NCBI RefSeq assembly: GCF_016598575.1
Contig: NZ_CP066801.1
Coordinates: 2,294,001-2,358,000 of the forward strand
Direction of reading: 5' to 3'
DNA: 64,000 nucleotides
Origin: Streptomyces sp. HSG2
Lineage (GTDB): Bacteria; Actinomycetota; Actinomycetes; Streptomycetales; Streptomycetaceae
In this document: in pieces, positions 46,853 to 55,689 of the stretch
How positions within the stretch are numbered: the first letter of the stretch is position 1
Layout: the number at the start of each line of letters is the position of its first letter
Notes under the pieces: model-generated
Databases searched by the model: none
The model's input: the letters and a program-made list of their open reading frames with translations, nothing else
What the model was told of the DNA's origin: nothing
Made by a program: the position numbers and the translations under genes

Positions 46853-47238
46853 TTCTTCTCCAGCTCGACGTCGTCCTTGGTGACGGCGATGCCCTTCGGC
46901 ACCTCGACCTCGAACTTGGCGTCGCAGATGGCGAGGCCGCTGCAGCCGGCGTCGATCTCAAGGGTGTCGTCCTTGAGCTCCCACTTCAGGCGCGTGTTGC
47001 CTGCCTTGGAGTCGAACCAGCGAGTGACCTTGATGTCCTCCCGGTCCGCCGTGATCACTTTGGTGGCGACCTCATGGGTCTTCAGCTTCAGGGTCTTGCC
47101 CGTGTACGGGAAGGCCTTCGTCTCCGGGGTCGCCGAGGAGGCGTCCACGGAGCAGCCGGTGAGGCCCAGCGTGGTGGCGAGGACCGCCGCCAGGGCGAGG
47201 GTGGCGGGCCGCTTCGAGCGCGTCGTCCTTGACGGCAT
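46849..47238 (-). CDS. Lipoprotein with DUF4097-like fragment
   Basis: 129 aa from ATG 47238 with AGGAGG ahead. A signal peptide ends in the lipobox LGLTGC (Cys near 28). The rest reads KTHEVATKVITADREDIKVTRWFD and LKWELKDDTLEI, a beta-rich pattern like the start of DUF4097 adhesin-type proteins, which are normally longer. Coupled to the ABC ATPase. Probably an extracytoplasmic partner of the transporter. Confidence 0.7.
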   Translation of the reverse strand: MPSRTTRSKRPATLALAAVLATTLGLTGCSVDASSATPETKAFPYTGKTLKLKTHEVATKVITADREDIKVTRWFDSKAGNTRLKWELKDDTLEIDAGCSGLAICDAKFEVEVPKGIAVTKDDVELEKK

Positions 47239-47326
47239 GGGTTCCTCCTGAGGTGTCGGGTAGGGCACTCCCAAGATGATTCCGAGCCGGGACCTACCGC
47301 ACATCTGCCGATCGGCAGATATCTGA

Positions 47327-48303
47327 TCAGGGATGCGCCGTCGTCGGCAGGAGGCACATGACCCGCCAGCCTTCGTCATGCGGGCCGGCTTCCAGGCTGC
47401 CGCCGAGAGCACTGACCCGTTCGGCGAGGCCGACCAGTCCTGTGCCGCCGCCCTGCCGGGTGGCGGTGGGCGCGCCATGGCCCGCATCGTCGGCCACGGT
47501 GATCTCGACCGCACCATGATCGGCGTTGGGTCGGACGACGATGTCCACTCGGGTCGCACGTGCGGCGTGACGGCGCACGTTGGTCAGGGACTCCACGACG
47601 ACCCGATAGGCCGTGTCCTCGGCCTCCCGGGACAGGGTGCCGAGGATGCCTTCCGCCATGGACAACCGCACCTTGGTGGTGGACATGGTGGTGAAGCGGT
47701 CTGCCAGTTCGGCGAGGTCCGCCAGTCCGTGGAGGCGGGTGGACGGCGACTCGCCACGTTCGCCGTCCGCCGTGCGCAGCGCGGTGACGGTCTGGTCCAT
47801 GGACTCCAACGCCCGCAGCCCGGCCTTCTCGATCCGGGCGAGGATCTCGCGATACTCCTGCTGCCCAAGGTCTCCCAGCTGGGCTGCCTGGGCCTCCAGG
47901 ACGATGCCGGTCACCTCGTGGGCGACGAAGTCGTGAAGATCACTGGCGACCTCGAGTCGCTGCTGGCGTCTGGCCTGTATGACGGCGCGGATGCGACGAT
48001 TCTCCAGGGCACGCAGGTAGAGCCCTACGCCCGCAGCGCAGACTACGGGAAAGAGGGTCAGTGCCGCCGCGAAAACCGACTCCTTGAGCCCCGAGCCCGG
48101 CTCGTGGAGGGTGAACCGCAGCGGGAGCAGGAGCGCGGCCGCGCCGGTGAGAGCGCCGGAGACCGCCACGCGGCCGGCGGGTACCCGTCGGATCACGCGC
48201 ACCAGGACCACGAGCAGCGCGGCCAGTTCGAAGGGTAACCAGAGCAGCGAGAGGCCCGGCTTCCCGAAGTAGCCGATGTCCAGGGCCAGGGAGAGCACGG
48301 CGG
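47327..48303 (-). pseudogene. NarL-type sensor kinase, 5' end lost at an IS boundary
   Basis: The frame runs from the IS edge (48303) to 47327, with an in-frame GTG at 48298 that is not a natural start. It has three membrane helices, then a HisKA_3 block DLHDFVAHEVTGIVLEAQAAQ with the phospho-accepting His, and an HATPase region (NVRRHAARATRVDIVV, GGGTGLVGLAERVSALGG). The N-terminal helices normally found in this family are missing. No response-regulator gene is near on either side. IS copy B shows no target duplication, so sequence beyond it was lost with the 5' end. Confidence 0.8.
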
Positions 48304-48332
48304 GGGCCTTGACCCCGAATCCTGGACACGGG

Positions 48333-49232
48333 CTATGCGGCTTGAGCCAGCGTAGTTGATGTTGCGGCGAGTGCCGTCTCGTAGGCGATCGGGCTGCGTT
48401 GTCCGAGTCGTGAGTGGCGGCGTCGGGTGTTGTAGCGGTTCAGCCATCGGAAGGCGTCGAGCCGGGCTTCGCGCTCGCTGGACCAGCTCTTGCGGCCTTG
48501 GAGGGTTTCCCGCTTGAACGTCGCGTTGAAGGACTCGGCCAGCGCGTTGTCCGCCGAGCTGCCGACCGCGCTCATGGACTGGCGGACACCGGCCTTCGAG
48601 CAGGCGTGGGCGAAGGCCCGACTGGTGTATTGCGCCCCGTGGTCGCTGTGCATGACGGCCCCCGCGAGGCTGCCGCGGGTCCGTATCGCCGCGTCCAGGG
48701 CATCGGTGACGAGCTCGGTCCGCATGTGATCGGCCAGCGCCCATCCGGCCAGGCGGCGCGAGGCGAGGTCGATGACCGTGGCGAGATAGAGGAACTTCCC
48801 ACCGTCCAGCGGGAGATACGTAATATCGCCGGCATACCTGGTGTTCGGCTCCGTGGCGGTGAAGTCCCGGCCGATCAGGTCGGGCGCCTTCGCGGCGGCC
48901 GGGTCCGGGACCGTGGTGCGGTGTCTGCGGCGCAGGCGCGTCCCGGCGATACCGGCAGTGCGCATGAGGCGGGCGACGCGCTTGTGGTTGACGCGCTCAC
49001 CGTCCTCGCGGAGCTCGGCGGTGATCCTGGGGACACCGTAGGTGCCGTCCGACTCCCGGTGGACGGTTTGGATCCGTGCGGCGAGCTGGGCGTCGGCCGC
49101 CCGGCGGGCCGCCCGGTCCGGTGCGGTCCGGCGCCAGTAGTAGAAGCTGGAGCGGGCGATGCCCAGGACCTGGCACAACCGCTTCACGCCGTATCGGCGC
49201 TGGTGGTCGCAGACGAACTGGAAGCGGTTCAC
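48333..49232 (-). CDS. IS3-type transposase OrfB (copy B)
   Basis: 299 aa from GTG 49232, overlapping orfA's stop. DDE residues: Asp in GDITYLPLDGG, Asp in VMHSDHGAQYTS and Glu in ALAESFNATFKRE. Full length, so it could supply transposase in trans to copy A. Confidence 0.93.
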   Translation of the reverse strand: MNRFQFVCDHQRRYGVKRLCQVLGIARSSFYYWRRTAPDRAARRAADAQLAARIQTVHRESDGTYGVPRITAELREDGERVNHKRVARLMRTAGIAGTRLRRRHRTTVPDPAAAKAPDLIGRDFTATEPNTRYAGDITYLPLDGGKFLYLATVIDLASRRLAGWALADHMRTELVTDALDAAIRTRGSLAGAVMHSDHGAQYTSRAFAHACSKAGVRQSMSAVGSSADNALAESFNATFKRETLQGRKSWSSEREARLDAFRWLNRYNTRRRHSRLGQRSPIAYETALAATSTTLAQAA

Positions 49233-49528
49233 CAGCGCGTCTCCCCGGCGAAATACTTCGCGGCCTTCCGCAGGAGCTCGCGTTCCTCCTCCAGCTCGCG
49301 GATCTTCTTCCGCGCGGCGGCGAGCTCTGCCTGAAGCGAAGACTCCGGCACCGCCGGACCCTCCGGGCGGCGGCCACGGGGACGGGCGGCACCGGCCGCC
49401 CGGATCCAGTTCCTCAGCGTCTCCGGGTTGACCCCCAGATCAGCGGCGACCGACTTGATCGTCGCCCCGGGCCGCGACTCGTACAGCGCGACCGCGTCCG
49501 CCTTGAACTCAGGCGGGTAGTGCTTCAT
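49229..49528 (-). CDS. IS3-type transposase OrfA (copy B)
   Basis: 99 aa from ATG 49528, identical in translation to OrfA of copy A; HTH plus leucine zipper. OrfA and OrfB of this family are often fused by programmed frameshifting, though here the GTGA overlap alone would allow coupled translation. Confidence 0.9.
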   Translation of the reverse strand: MKHYPPEFKADAVALYESRPGATIKSVAADLGVNPETLRNWIRAAGAARPRGRRPEGPAVPESSLQAELAAARKKIRELEEERELLRKAAKYFAGETRW

Positions 49529-49633
49529 GACCACGGGACATCCGTTCTCCTGGACCTTCAAGATCCAAGTGTCTCGGGTGTCCAGGATCCGGGGTCAAGG
49601 CCCGACATAGGCCACGGCGGACTCGCGGTCAGT

Positions 49634-51302
49634 CTCAGCCTGGATCCACCGCGTGATACTCGGCCTGCGGGCGATGAAAAGAGAAGAGGTGCCTGCTGAC
49701 CTGGGACGATGGGAGTTCCTACGCCCACACCAGTCCCACGAAGCAAGGCACCTCGTAAGTGAAAGTCTCCCACAGGCCCGCGGAGCTCTTCGCCGCGTTC
49801 GACGACCCTGACCTGATCGCGCACGCCGGGCTGGTCCCGACGTTCCGGCTGGCCGAGCGGTGCGGTCTGCCCGCTCTGGTGGCCGAGAAGGTCCACCTGA
49901 CCACTGCGAAGAACGGGGCCGGTACGGCCGCCGACGCGAAAGCGATGTCGATCGTGGGCGGCATGGTCGCCGGGGCGGACAGCATCGACGACCTGGACAT
50001 ACTGCGTCACGGCGGGCTGCCGCGCCTGTTCGGCGGGGTGCGGGCGCCCTCCACGCTGGGCAGTTTCCTGCGTGCCTTCACCTGGGGGCATGTGCGCCAA
50101 CTGGAGTCCGCTGCACGGGCGTTCACCTGCCGCCTGGCCGCGCACACCGGCCTCATCCCGAAGCGGGACGAGGTGGTGTTCGTGGACATCGACTCCAAGG
50201 TCAAGCAGGTCTACGGCCCTGCCAAGCAGGGCGCCTCCTTCGGCTACACCAAGCAGCGCGGGCTGCACTTCCAGATCGTCACCGTGAAGACGTCCACCTG
50301 CGCCCCCGTGATCGTGGCCACCAGGCTGCGCAAGGGTTCGGCAGGCTCCGGCAAGGGCGCGGCGAGTCTGCTGCGCGAGGCACTGGCCACGGTCCGGGCC
50401 ATGGGCATCACCGCCCAAGTCGTCGTCCGCGCGGACTCGGCGTACTTCTCCCACAAGGTCGTCGATGTGTGCCGCAAGGCCGGCGCCGCGTTCTCTCTGG
50501 CCGTCGCGGTCAAGAAGACCATCCGCGAGGCCATCGCGGGCATCCCCGAGGACGCTTGGACGCCGATCAAGTACGCCAGCGCCGTCTGGGACGCCGAGGA
50601 GGAACGCTGGATCTCCGACGCCGAGATCACCGAGATCCCCTTCACCGCGTTCACCAGCAAGAAGAAGGCGTTCCACACCACCGCACGGCTCATCGTGCGC
50701 CGCGTGAAGCGGCTGAACCCCACCGGCGTGCCCGCCGGCCAGGCCGAACTGTTCGGGGTCTGGCGCCACCATGTGATCTTCACCGACAGCCCCTTCGTCC
50801 TCGCTCAGGCCGAGCCGATGCACCGCGAACACGCCGTCATCGAGCAGGTCTTCGCCGACCTGGAAGACTCCGCCCTCGCCCACCTGCCCTCGGGGAAGTT
50901 CACCGCGAACGCCGCCTGGTTGACCCTGGCCGCCACCGCCTACAACCTCACCCGTGCGAGCGGCCACCTCGCCTCCGCCTTCCACGCCAAGGCGAGGACC
51001 GGCACCATCCGCCGCCACCTCATCAACATCCCCGCCCGGATCGCCACCGGAGCCCGCCGCCTCACCCTCCACCTGCCCGAACGCTGGCGCTGGTGTGACG
51101 ACTTCACCGACCTGTGGACCGCCACCGGCCAGCGCATGCTCACCTGAACCACGCAGCCGACCTGACCACCCACGACCTGAAAAACCTCGGAGACCCCGCA
51201 CCGGACGGCCACCCGGCCCATCGTGCTGCCCGCACCCCGAAAGATCACCCCGAGCCCGCCGGATACCGGAGACGAGAATTCACGCGGTGGATCCAGGCTG
51301 AG
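49634..51302 (+). mobile_element. IS1380-type element
   Basis: A perfect 23-bp inverted repeat at 49634-49656 and 51280-51302 (outer end CTCAGCCTGG, inner end CGCGTGA) encloses 1,669 bp with one transposase gene. Just 30 bp separate it from copy B. A clear target duplication is not seen at these edges, and the true ends may lie a few bases inside the repeat. Confidence 0.75.
49759..51147 (+). CDS. IS1380-family transposase
   Basis: 462 aa from GTG 49759. The DDE core is visible as FVDIDSKVKQVYG, VRADSAYFS and the REHAVIEQVFADLEDS block with the Glu; GLHFQIVTVKTST follows the first Asp. Full length for the family. A hairpin of GAGGTGCCT (49686) and AGGCACCTC (49746) ends five bases before the start codon and could limit transposase translation. 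Confidence 0.92.
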   Translation: MKVSHRPAELFAAFDDPDLIAHAGLVPTFRLAERCGLPALVAEKVHLTTAKNGAGTAADAKAMSIVGGMVAGADSIDDLDILRHGGLPRLFGGVRAPSTLGSFLRAFTWGHVRQLESAARAFTCRLAAHTGLIPKRDEVVFVDIDSKVKQVYGPAKQGASFGYTKQRGLHFQIVTVKTSTCAPVIVATRLRKGSAGSGKGAASLLREALATVRAMGITAQVVVRADSAYFSHKVVDVCRKAGAAFSLAVAVKKTIREAIAGIPEDAWTPIKYASAVWDAEEERWISDAEITEIPFTAFTSKKKAFHTTARLIVRRVKRLNPTGVPAGQAELFGVWRHHVIFTDSPFVLAQAEPMHREHAVIEQVFADLEDSALAHLPSGKFTANAAWLTLAATAYNLTRASGHLASAFHAKARTGTIRRHLINIPARIATGARRLTLHLPERWRWCDDFTDLWTATGQRMLT

Positions 51303-51394
51303 CGCAAAGCGGCCCACATCACCGGCGACACCTACGCCATATTCGAGCAGTCCTTCCAGCTGGACTACCGGCCCCGCACCACCACAGGACCGTG
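51303..51394 (+). pseudogene. Fragment of an unidentified gene between two IS elements
   Basis: The 92 bp left of the next IS reads in one frame GDTYAIFEQSFQLDYRPRTT. After the IS the same frame continues from 54716 as WIRSKFNSLVEATAKY for about 40 codons. The GTG duplication joins them in frame. I do not recognise the protein. It was interrupted twice, on the left by the IS1380-type element and on the right by the IS3-type element. Confidence 0.45.
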
Positions 51395-51444
51395 TGAACC
51401 GCCCCGGGTGAAGTGGAGGCTCCGTTCCATGTAAGGATTGAGTC

Positions 51445-51771
51445 ATGGCACGACCCTCCCGTTACCCGCTTGAGCTCCGCCGTCGTGCGGTGCGCATGGT
51501 CGCCGAAGTGCGCGACGGCCACCCGAACGAGACGGCCGCCTTGCAGGCAGTCGTGGACAAGCTCGGCATCGGTTCCCGCGAGACACTGCGGAACTGGGTG
51601 AAACAGCACGAGATCGACGCGGGGACACGTCCGGGGACAACGACGGAGGAGTCCGCCCAGCTCAAGGCGTTGAAGAAGGAGAACGCCGAGTTGAAGCGGG
51701 CCAACGAGATCCTGAAGGCGGCGGCGAGTTTCTTCGCGGCCGAGCTCGACCGGCCACACTCACGCTCGTAG
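51445..51771 (+). CDS. IS3-type transposase OrfA (second element)
   Basis: 108 aa from ATG 51445 (MARPSRYPLELRRRAVRMV). HTH around VDKLGIGSRETLRNWVKQ and a zipper LKKENAELKRANEILKAAASFF. OrfB follows in the -1 frame from about 51735, as in IS3 elements that use programmed frameshifting. Confidence 0.92.
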   Translation: MARPSRYPLELRRRAVRMVAEVRDGHPNETAALQAVVDKLGIGSRETLRNWVKQHEIDAGTRPGTTTEESAQLKALKKENAELKRANEILKAAASFFAAELDRPHSRS

Positions 51772-52422
51772 CGTTCATCGACGAGCACCGGGACCGCTTC
51801 GGCGGGGTCGAGCCGATCTGCAGAACGCTCACCGAGCATGACTGCAAGATCGCCCCTTCCACGTACTACGCCTGCAAGAAACGCCTCGAAACTCCTTCGG
51901 CCCGTTCCGTGCGCGACGAGGTTCTCAAGGAGCGGATCCAGGAGGTCTACACGTCCAACTACCGCGTCTACGGCGCGAGGAAGATCTGGCGCGAGCTGAA
52001 CCGGCAGGGGCATGCCGTGGCCCGCTGCACCGTCGAGCGCCTGATGCGCGAGCTCGGTATCCAGGGCGCGGTGCGCGGCAAGCGCGTCATCACCACGATC
52101 CCCGGCGGCCAGGCCGAGCGGGCCCCCGATCTGGTCGACCGCGACTTCGTCGCCGACGCCCCGAACCGGTGCTGGGTCGCGGACTTCACCCACGTGAAGA
52201 CCTGGGCCGGTGTCGTCTACGTCGCGTTCGTCGTGGACACCTTCTCCCGTCGGATCGTCGGCTGGTCCGCCGCGACCGTGAAGGAGACGGTCTTCGTGCT
52301 GGACGCCCTGGAGATGGCGGTCTGGCAACGCGACCGCGACCAACAGCCCGTCCGGCCCGGAGAGTTGATCCATCATTCCGACGCCGGGTCGCAATACACG
52401 AGTTTCCGGCTCGCCGAACATC

Positions 52423-54406
52423 CCGGGTTCGACGTAATTCGGCAGTCTGGAGAGGCGAATCTGGGGCCTGACCTGGGTGGACATGCGTGTGTCCGCCTGG
52501 AGGGCGTGTCTCTAGGCGGTGGTGTTCTCGCTGGTCAGCGAGGTGTGGGCTGAAGTGAGACGACCTGCTTGGGGGCGGGGATGTCCAGCTTCGCGAGTAG
52601 GTCGCGCTGAGGCTTGGTCAGGGTGGTGACCTGCTGGAACGTGCCGGTGCGGCCGGTGAAGGTGCCCAGATGGAGGCGGTCGAGTTCGCGTCGGATGTGC
52701 GGCCAGGTCTTGCCGGTGGTGGTCTCGGTGATCCGGATGAGGAGGAGGGCGAGCCAGCAGAGGATGACGTGGGCTCGGATGCGTTCTTCGAGGCGGTGGT
52801 AGACGGGCCGCAGGTCGATGATCTGCTTCATGTCGCGCCAGCCGCGCTCGACTTCGAGCAGTTGCTTGTAGCCCAGCGCGATGTCCTCGGCGCTCAGGTG
52901 GGGGTCCGAGCAGCGCAGGAGGTACTTCCCGTCGAGGTTCTCCTCCGCCTTGATCTTCGCCTGGTCGACGCGGAGCTTGCCGGCCGGGGTAGCGCGAAGG
53001 TAGCGGTTCAGGCCGGGCTTGTCGGCGATCTTCCCGCGTAGTTCACCCCGCTTGAAGTCGCTGAGCTTGTCGGTGTCGGCGATCAAGCCGGCCAGCTGGG
53101 CGACGAGTTGTTCGCGCATGTGCCGGTCACGCTCGGCCGCTTCAGGGTTGTGGCAGATGACGAACCGGTCGGTGTCGGATATCCGCACCTCCTTGACGCG
53201 CATGTTCTCGCCGACGTCCTGGTAGCGGCCCTGGCGGAACAGGGCGGCCTGCACCTCGGGACTTCCGGAGCGGAGCTTCTCGCCGATGATGTAGGCGTGG
53301 TCGCCCTTGCGCAGGTAGCGGCGGTTGGCGGCGGAGGAGAAACCGCGGTCTGCCACCCACACGATCTTGGACAGGGTCCAGTCCCGCATCTCGTCCTTGA
53401 CCTGCCGGATCAGCGTCTGGTCGGAGGTGTTGCCCGGCCAGCACCAGCAGCGGACCGGGATGCCGTCCCTGGTGACGGCCATGCCGATCACGATCTGCGG
53501 CAGGTCGTCGCGGGAGTCCTTCGACTTGCCGTAGGTCCGAAACCCGGCCTGCCTGGCCTCGTTGTCGTCCACATCGTCGGCGTCCAGGCGCCGGCCCGCG
53601 TCGTTGCGGGCGAGGGGCTCGTCGGGCTCCTCCAGTTCGAAGTAGGTGCTGGTGGTATCGAAGAACAGCAGGTCGACCTCCAGGTTCAGCAGGTTCGCGA
53701 CCTCGTCGAACACCTGCTTCTCCAAGTCGTCCTGCACCTCGTGCAGCCAGTCCATCGCCCGGTAGCAGGGCTGTTCGCCGGTCTCGGCCAGGCCGTCGAT
53801 GTGCACGTCGTTCGTGATCCACTCCGCCGCCGCGAGCTTCGACGACGGGGCCAGCGCCCGGTTGGCGACCAGGGCGAACAGCACCCGCTCGGTCGCGGTC
53901 ATGTACCGGCGCCGGCCTCGCTTGGGCTGCCCGACCCGGCCCACGATCTGGTCGATCCGCAGCCGGCGCCACAGCTGGTCGAGCACATAGGCGCCGCCGA
54001 ACGGCACCGAGGAGACGAACTCCAGGTCCGACGCCGCGGTTGCGGCCAGCGCGTCGCCCGGCTCCAGCAGCTTCGATAGAGACATGACCAGACGCCTGAC
54101 CGCCTCGCGGTCCAGGTCGTCCTCGCGGCCGAAGGTGAACAGCACCTTCGGCACCGCCCGCCCCTTCACCGGATCCCACTCGTTGTGGGCCAGATGCAGG
54201 TACCGGACCGTGCCGGACTTGTTCTCCCGCTTCGTCGTCCTCACGTACATGGATCCAGACGATAGGCCGAAGTAGCAGGCCAACACAGGTGAATCAAGAA
54301 AGTCGTGTCTCTAGGCCATTCCAGCCGTTTGCGCCGTCCGCGCCCCGATGACCTGCACCTTCAGCCCGCAAGAGCCTCCAGGACCCTCGAATTACGTCGA
54401 ACCCAG
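52423..54406 (-). mobile_element. IS1634-type element nested in the IS3 element
   Basis: 1,984 bp with 19-bp terminal repeats (CCGGGTTCGACGTAATTCG at 52423-52441; complement at 54388-54406 with one mismatch), flanked by 7-bp duplications GAACATC at 52416-52422 and 54407-54413. The clean duplication points to a recent simple insertion. Confidence 0.93.
52535..54250 (-). CDS. IS1634-family transposase
   Basis: 571 aa from ATG 54250 (MYVRTTKRENKSGTVRYL); the frame reaches 54286. The IS4-superfamily DDE core shows as LLFFDTTSTYFE, WVADRGFSSAANRR and the YKQLLEVERGWRDMK block (YREK-like) with the Glu. Apparently intact. Confidence 0.93.
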   Translation of the reverse strand: MYVRTTKRENKSGTVRYLHLAHNEWDPVKGRAVPKVLFTFGREDDLDREAVRRLVMSLSKLLEPGDALAATAASDLEFVSSVPFGGAYVLDQLWRRLRIDQIVGRVGQPKRGRRRYMTATERVLFALVANRALAPSSKLAAAEWITNDVHIDGLAETGEQPCYRAMDWLHEVQDDLEKQVFDEVANLLNLEVDLLFFDTTSTYFELEEPDEPLARNDAGRRLDADDVDDNEARQAGFRTYGKSKDSRDDLPQIVIGMAVTRDGIPVRCWCWPGNTSDQTLIRQVKDEMRDWTLSKIVWVADRGFSSAANRRYLRKGDHAYIIGEKLRSGSPEVQAALFRQGRYQDVGENMRVKEVRISDTDRFVICHNPEAAERDRHMREQLVAQLAGLIADTDKLSDFKRGELRGKIADKPGLNRYLRATPAGKLRVDQAKIKAEENLDGKYLLRCSDPHLSAEDIALGYKQLLEVERGWRDMKQIIDLRPVYHRLEERIRAHVILCWLALLLIRITETTTGKTWPHIRRELDRLHLGTFTGRTGTFQQVTTLTKPQRDLLAKLDIPAPKQVVSLQPTPR

Positions 54407-54808
54407 GAACATCTGGACGCCGCCGGCATCGCCGCCTCGATCGGATCGGTCGGAGACGCCTACGACAACGCCCTGATGGAGAGCACGATCGGCCTGTTCA
54501 AGACCGAGCTGATCAAACCCCGACGGCCATGGAAGACGCTGTCCGACGTCGAGCTCGCCACCGCCGAGTGGGTCGACTGGTACAACCACCGACGACTCCA
54601 CGGTGAGATAGGCCACATCCCACCCGTCGAATGCGAAGCCAACTACTACACCGAACTCATGAAACCCCAGGTCATCACCACAATCTGAGATCTCTACCGA
54701 ACCCGGGGCGGTTCAGTGGATCCGCAGCAAGTTCAACTCGCTCGTCGAAGCCACGGCCAAATACATCACAACCTCGCATCAGGCGAGACAAACGGGTGCC
54801 AGCCTATC

Positions 54809-55441
54809 TCAGCCGCCCAGCAATACGCCCAATGGCTCACGCAGATCGGCAGGTTCGCGATAGTGCAGACCGGTCATCCCGAGCCCGACTGCGGCTTCGA
54901 CATTCTCAAACCGGTCATCCACAAAGAGGCACCGATTCATGGCAACGCCCACCTGACTGGCCGCGATCTCATAGATCTTCCGGTCCGGCTTGGCCACCCC
55001 CACCCGGGCACTGCTGATGACGTGGTCAGCGAAATCCGCCAGACCCAGCGACGCCAAGTCGTCCTCCAGCTCCACGGTCGCATTGGTCACCAGCACCAAG
55101 GGCACGTGCATCCGCACCTGCCGAAGCATGGCGACCACAATGTCGTCCGCCCAGAAGGGCGCTTTGGCGAGCGCTGTCCCCAGCTCACGCGCCTGGGTCT
55201 CCGGCACCTGCCCTGCGAGGCCGACCGCGATGGACTCCACCCACTGCTCCTTGGTGATCTCACCGCGAAGCAGTGGAAGGTCTATCTCCGGCGCGTATGC
55301 CACGCTCTCGGTCGACCCTTCCGCAAGCCCCGCACTACGTTCGAGGCTTGCCAGCTCCGTCGTGTCATAGAAGCGGATCACGTTGTCGAGGTCGCACAGC
55401 ACCGCGTCGAAGGGCCTACTGGAGATCTTGGAAGTCGTCAC
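54809..55441 (-). CDS. HAD-superfamily hydrolase
   Basis: 210 aa from GTG 55441. Motif I CDLDNVI, motif II VTNAT, Lys in AKPDRKIYE and motif IV VDDRFENVEAA make a complete HAD-IA set with an alpha-helical cap. A phosphatase of small phosphorylated metabolites is likely. The ribosome site is weak, and it stands at the right end of the IS cluster as the first intact non-IS gene. Confidence 0.8.
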   Translation of the reverse strand: MTTSKISSRPFDAVLCDLDNVIRFYDTTELASLERSAGLAEGSTESVAYAPEIDLPLLRGEITKEQWVESIAVGLAGQVPETQARELGTALAKAPFWADDIVVAMLRQVRMHVPLVLVTNATVELEDDLASLGLADFADHVISSARVGVAKPDRKIYEIAASQVGVAMNRCLFVDDRFENVEAAVGLGMTGLHYREPADLREPLGVLLGG

Positions 55442-55482
55442 TGCCCTTGGATAGCACAGCGATGGGACACCGGTGCCTCACC

Positions 55483-55555
55483 TTGAGCGAGACAGGTGGG
55501 CGCCCGAGATCTCGCTCAACCTGAGGCAGGTCAGAGCGCTGCCCTGCCTCAGGTT
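55483..55555. repeat. Two adjoining perfect hairpins
   Basis: TTGAGCGAGA (55483-55492) pairs with TCTCGCTCAA (55510-55519), and AACCTGAGGCAGG (55518-55530) pairs with CCTGCCTCAGGTT (55543-55555). The two share the AA at 55518-55519, so they compete or stack. They lie downstream of the leftward DUF397 gene and may terminate it. Confidence 0.55.
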
Positions 55556-55689
55556 CAGAGAGACCGGACATGAGCCCCCAACGCGAGCCCCGCCGGCGGT
55601 GGAACTCCGCGGTCGTGGCGAGCCGGAGGGGGCGATTCCTCCGGCACGGCTCGGTCGAGGAGCCGTCCGGCGGCTGTCGGAGACCGTCC

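Larger units (their letters stand above)
48304..49603 (-). mobile_element. IS3-type element, copy B (1,300 bp, intact)
   Basis: Inverted relative to copy A, with the same ends (GGGCCTTGACCCCG at 48304; complement ending 49603). It is one base longer than copy A at the orfB G-run. The bases outside the ends differ (CGG before, GAC after), so no target duplication is visible; an adjacent deletion or recombination after insertion would explain this and the truncated kinase. Confidence 0.9.
51735..54688 (+). pseudogene. IS3-type transposase OrfB (second element), split by an IS
   Basis: Left part to 52422: TLVAFIDEHRDRFGGVEPICR, the HTH_21 region, WVADFTHVKTWAGVVYVAFV (first Asp) and HHSDAGSQYTSFRLAEH (second Asp). 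Right part from 54407: EHLDAAGIAASIGSVGDAYDNALMES with the catalytic Glu, through to a stop at 54688. The residues EH are duplicated by the 7-bp target repeat GAACATC. Rejoined, OrfB would be full length. Confidence 0.9.
51395..54715 (+). mobile_element. Second IS3-type element, interrupted by another IS
   Basis: Ends TGAACCGCCCCGGGT at 51395 and its complement ending at 54715, flanked by GTG/GTG. Without the insert it is about 1,330 bp, normal for the family. It differs from copies A and B in sequence. OrfA is complete; orfB is split by the IS1634-type element at 52416-54413. Confidence 0.9.

Noticed and set aside
43398..49603. Composite transposon formed by the two inverted IS3 copies carrying the ABC operon
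   Set aside because: Copy A interrupts the permease, whose 3' part and the following small gene lie outside the pair, and it has its own 3-bp target duplication. The operon was there before copy A arrived.
49604..51434. Two similar TRWIQAE peptide fragments on either side of the IS1380 transposase as remnants of a recombinase
   Set aside because: The likeness comes from the 23-bp terminal inverted repeat of the IS being read in the same relative frame; similarity stops at the repeat edges.
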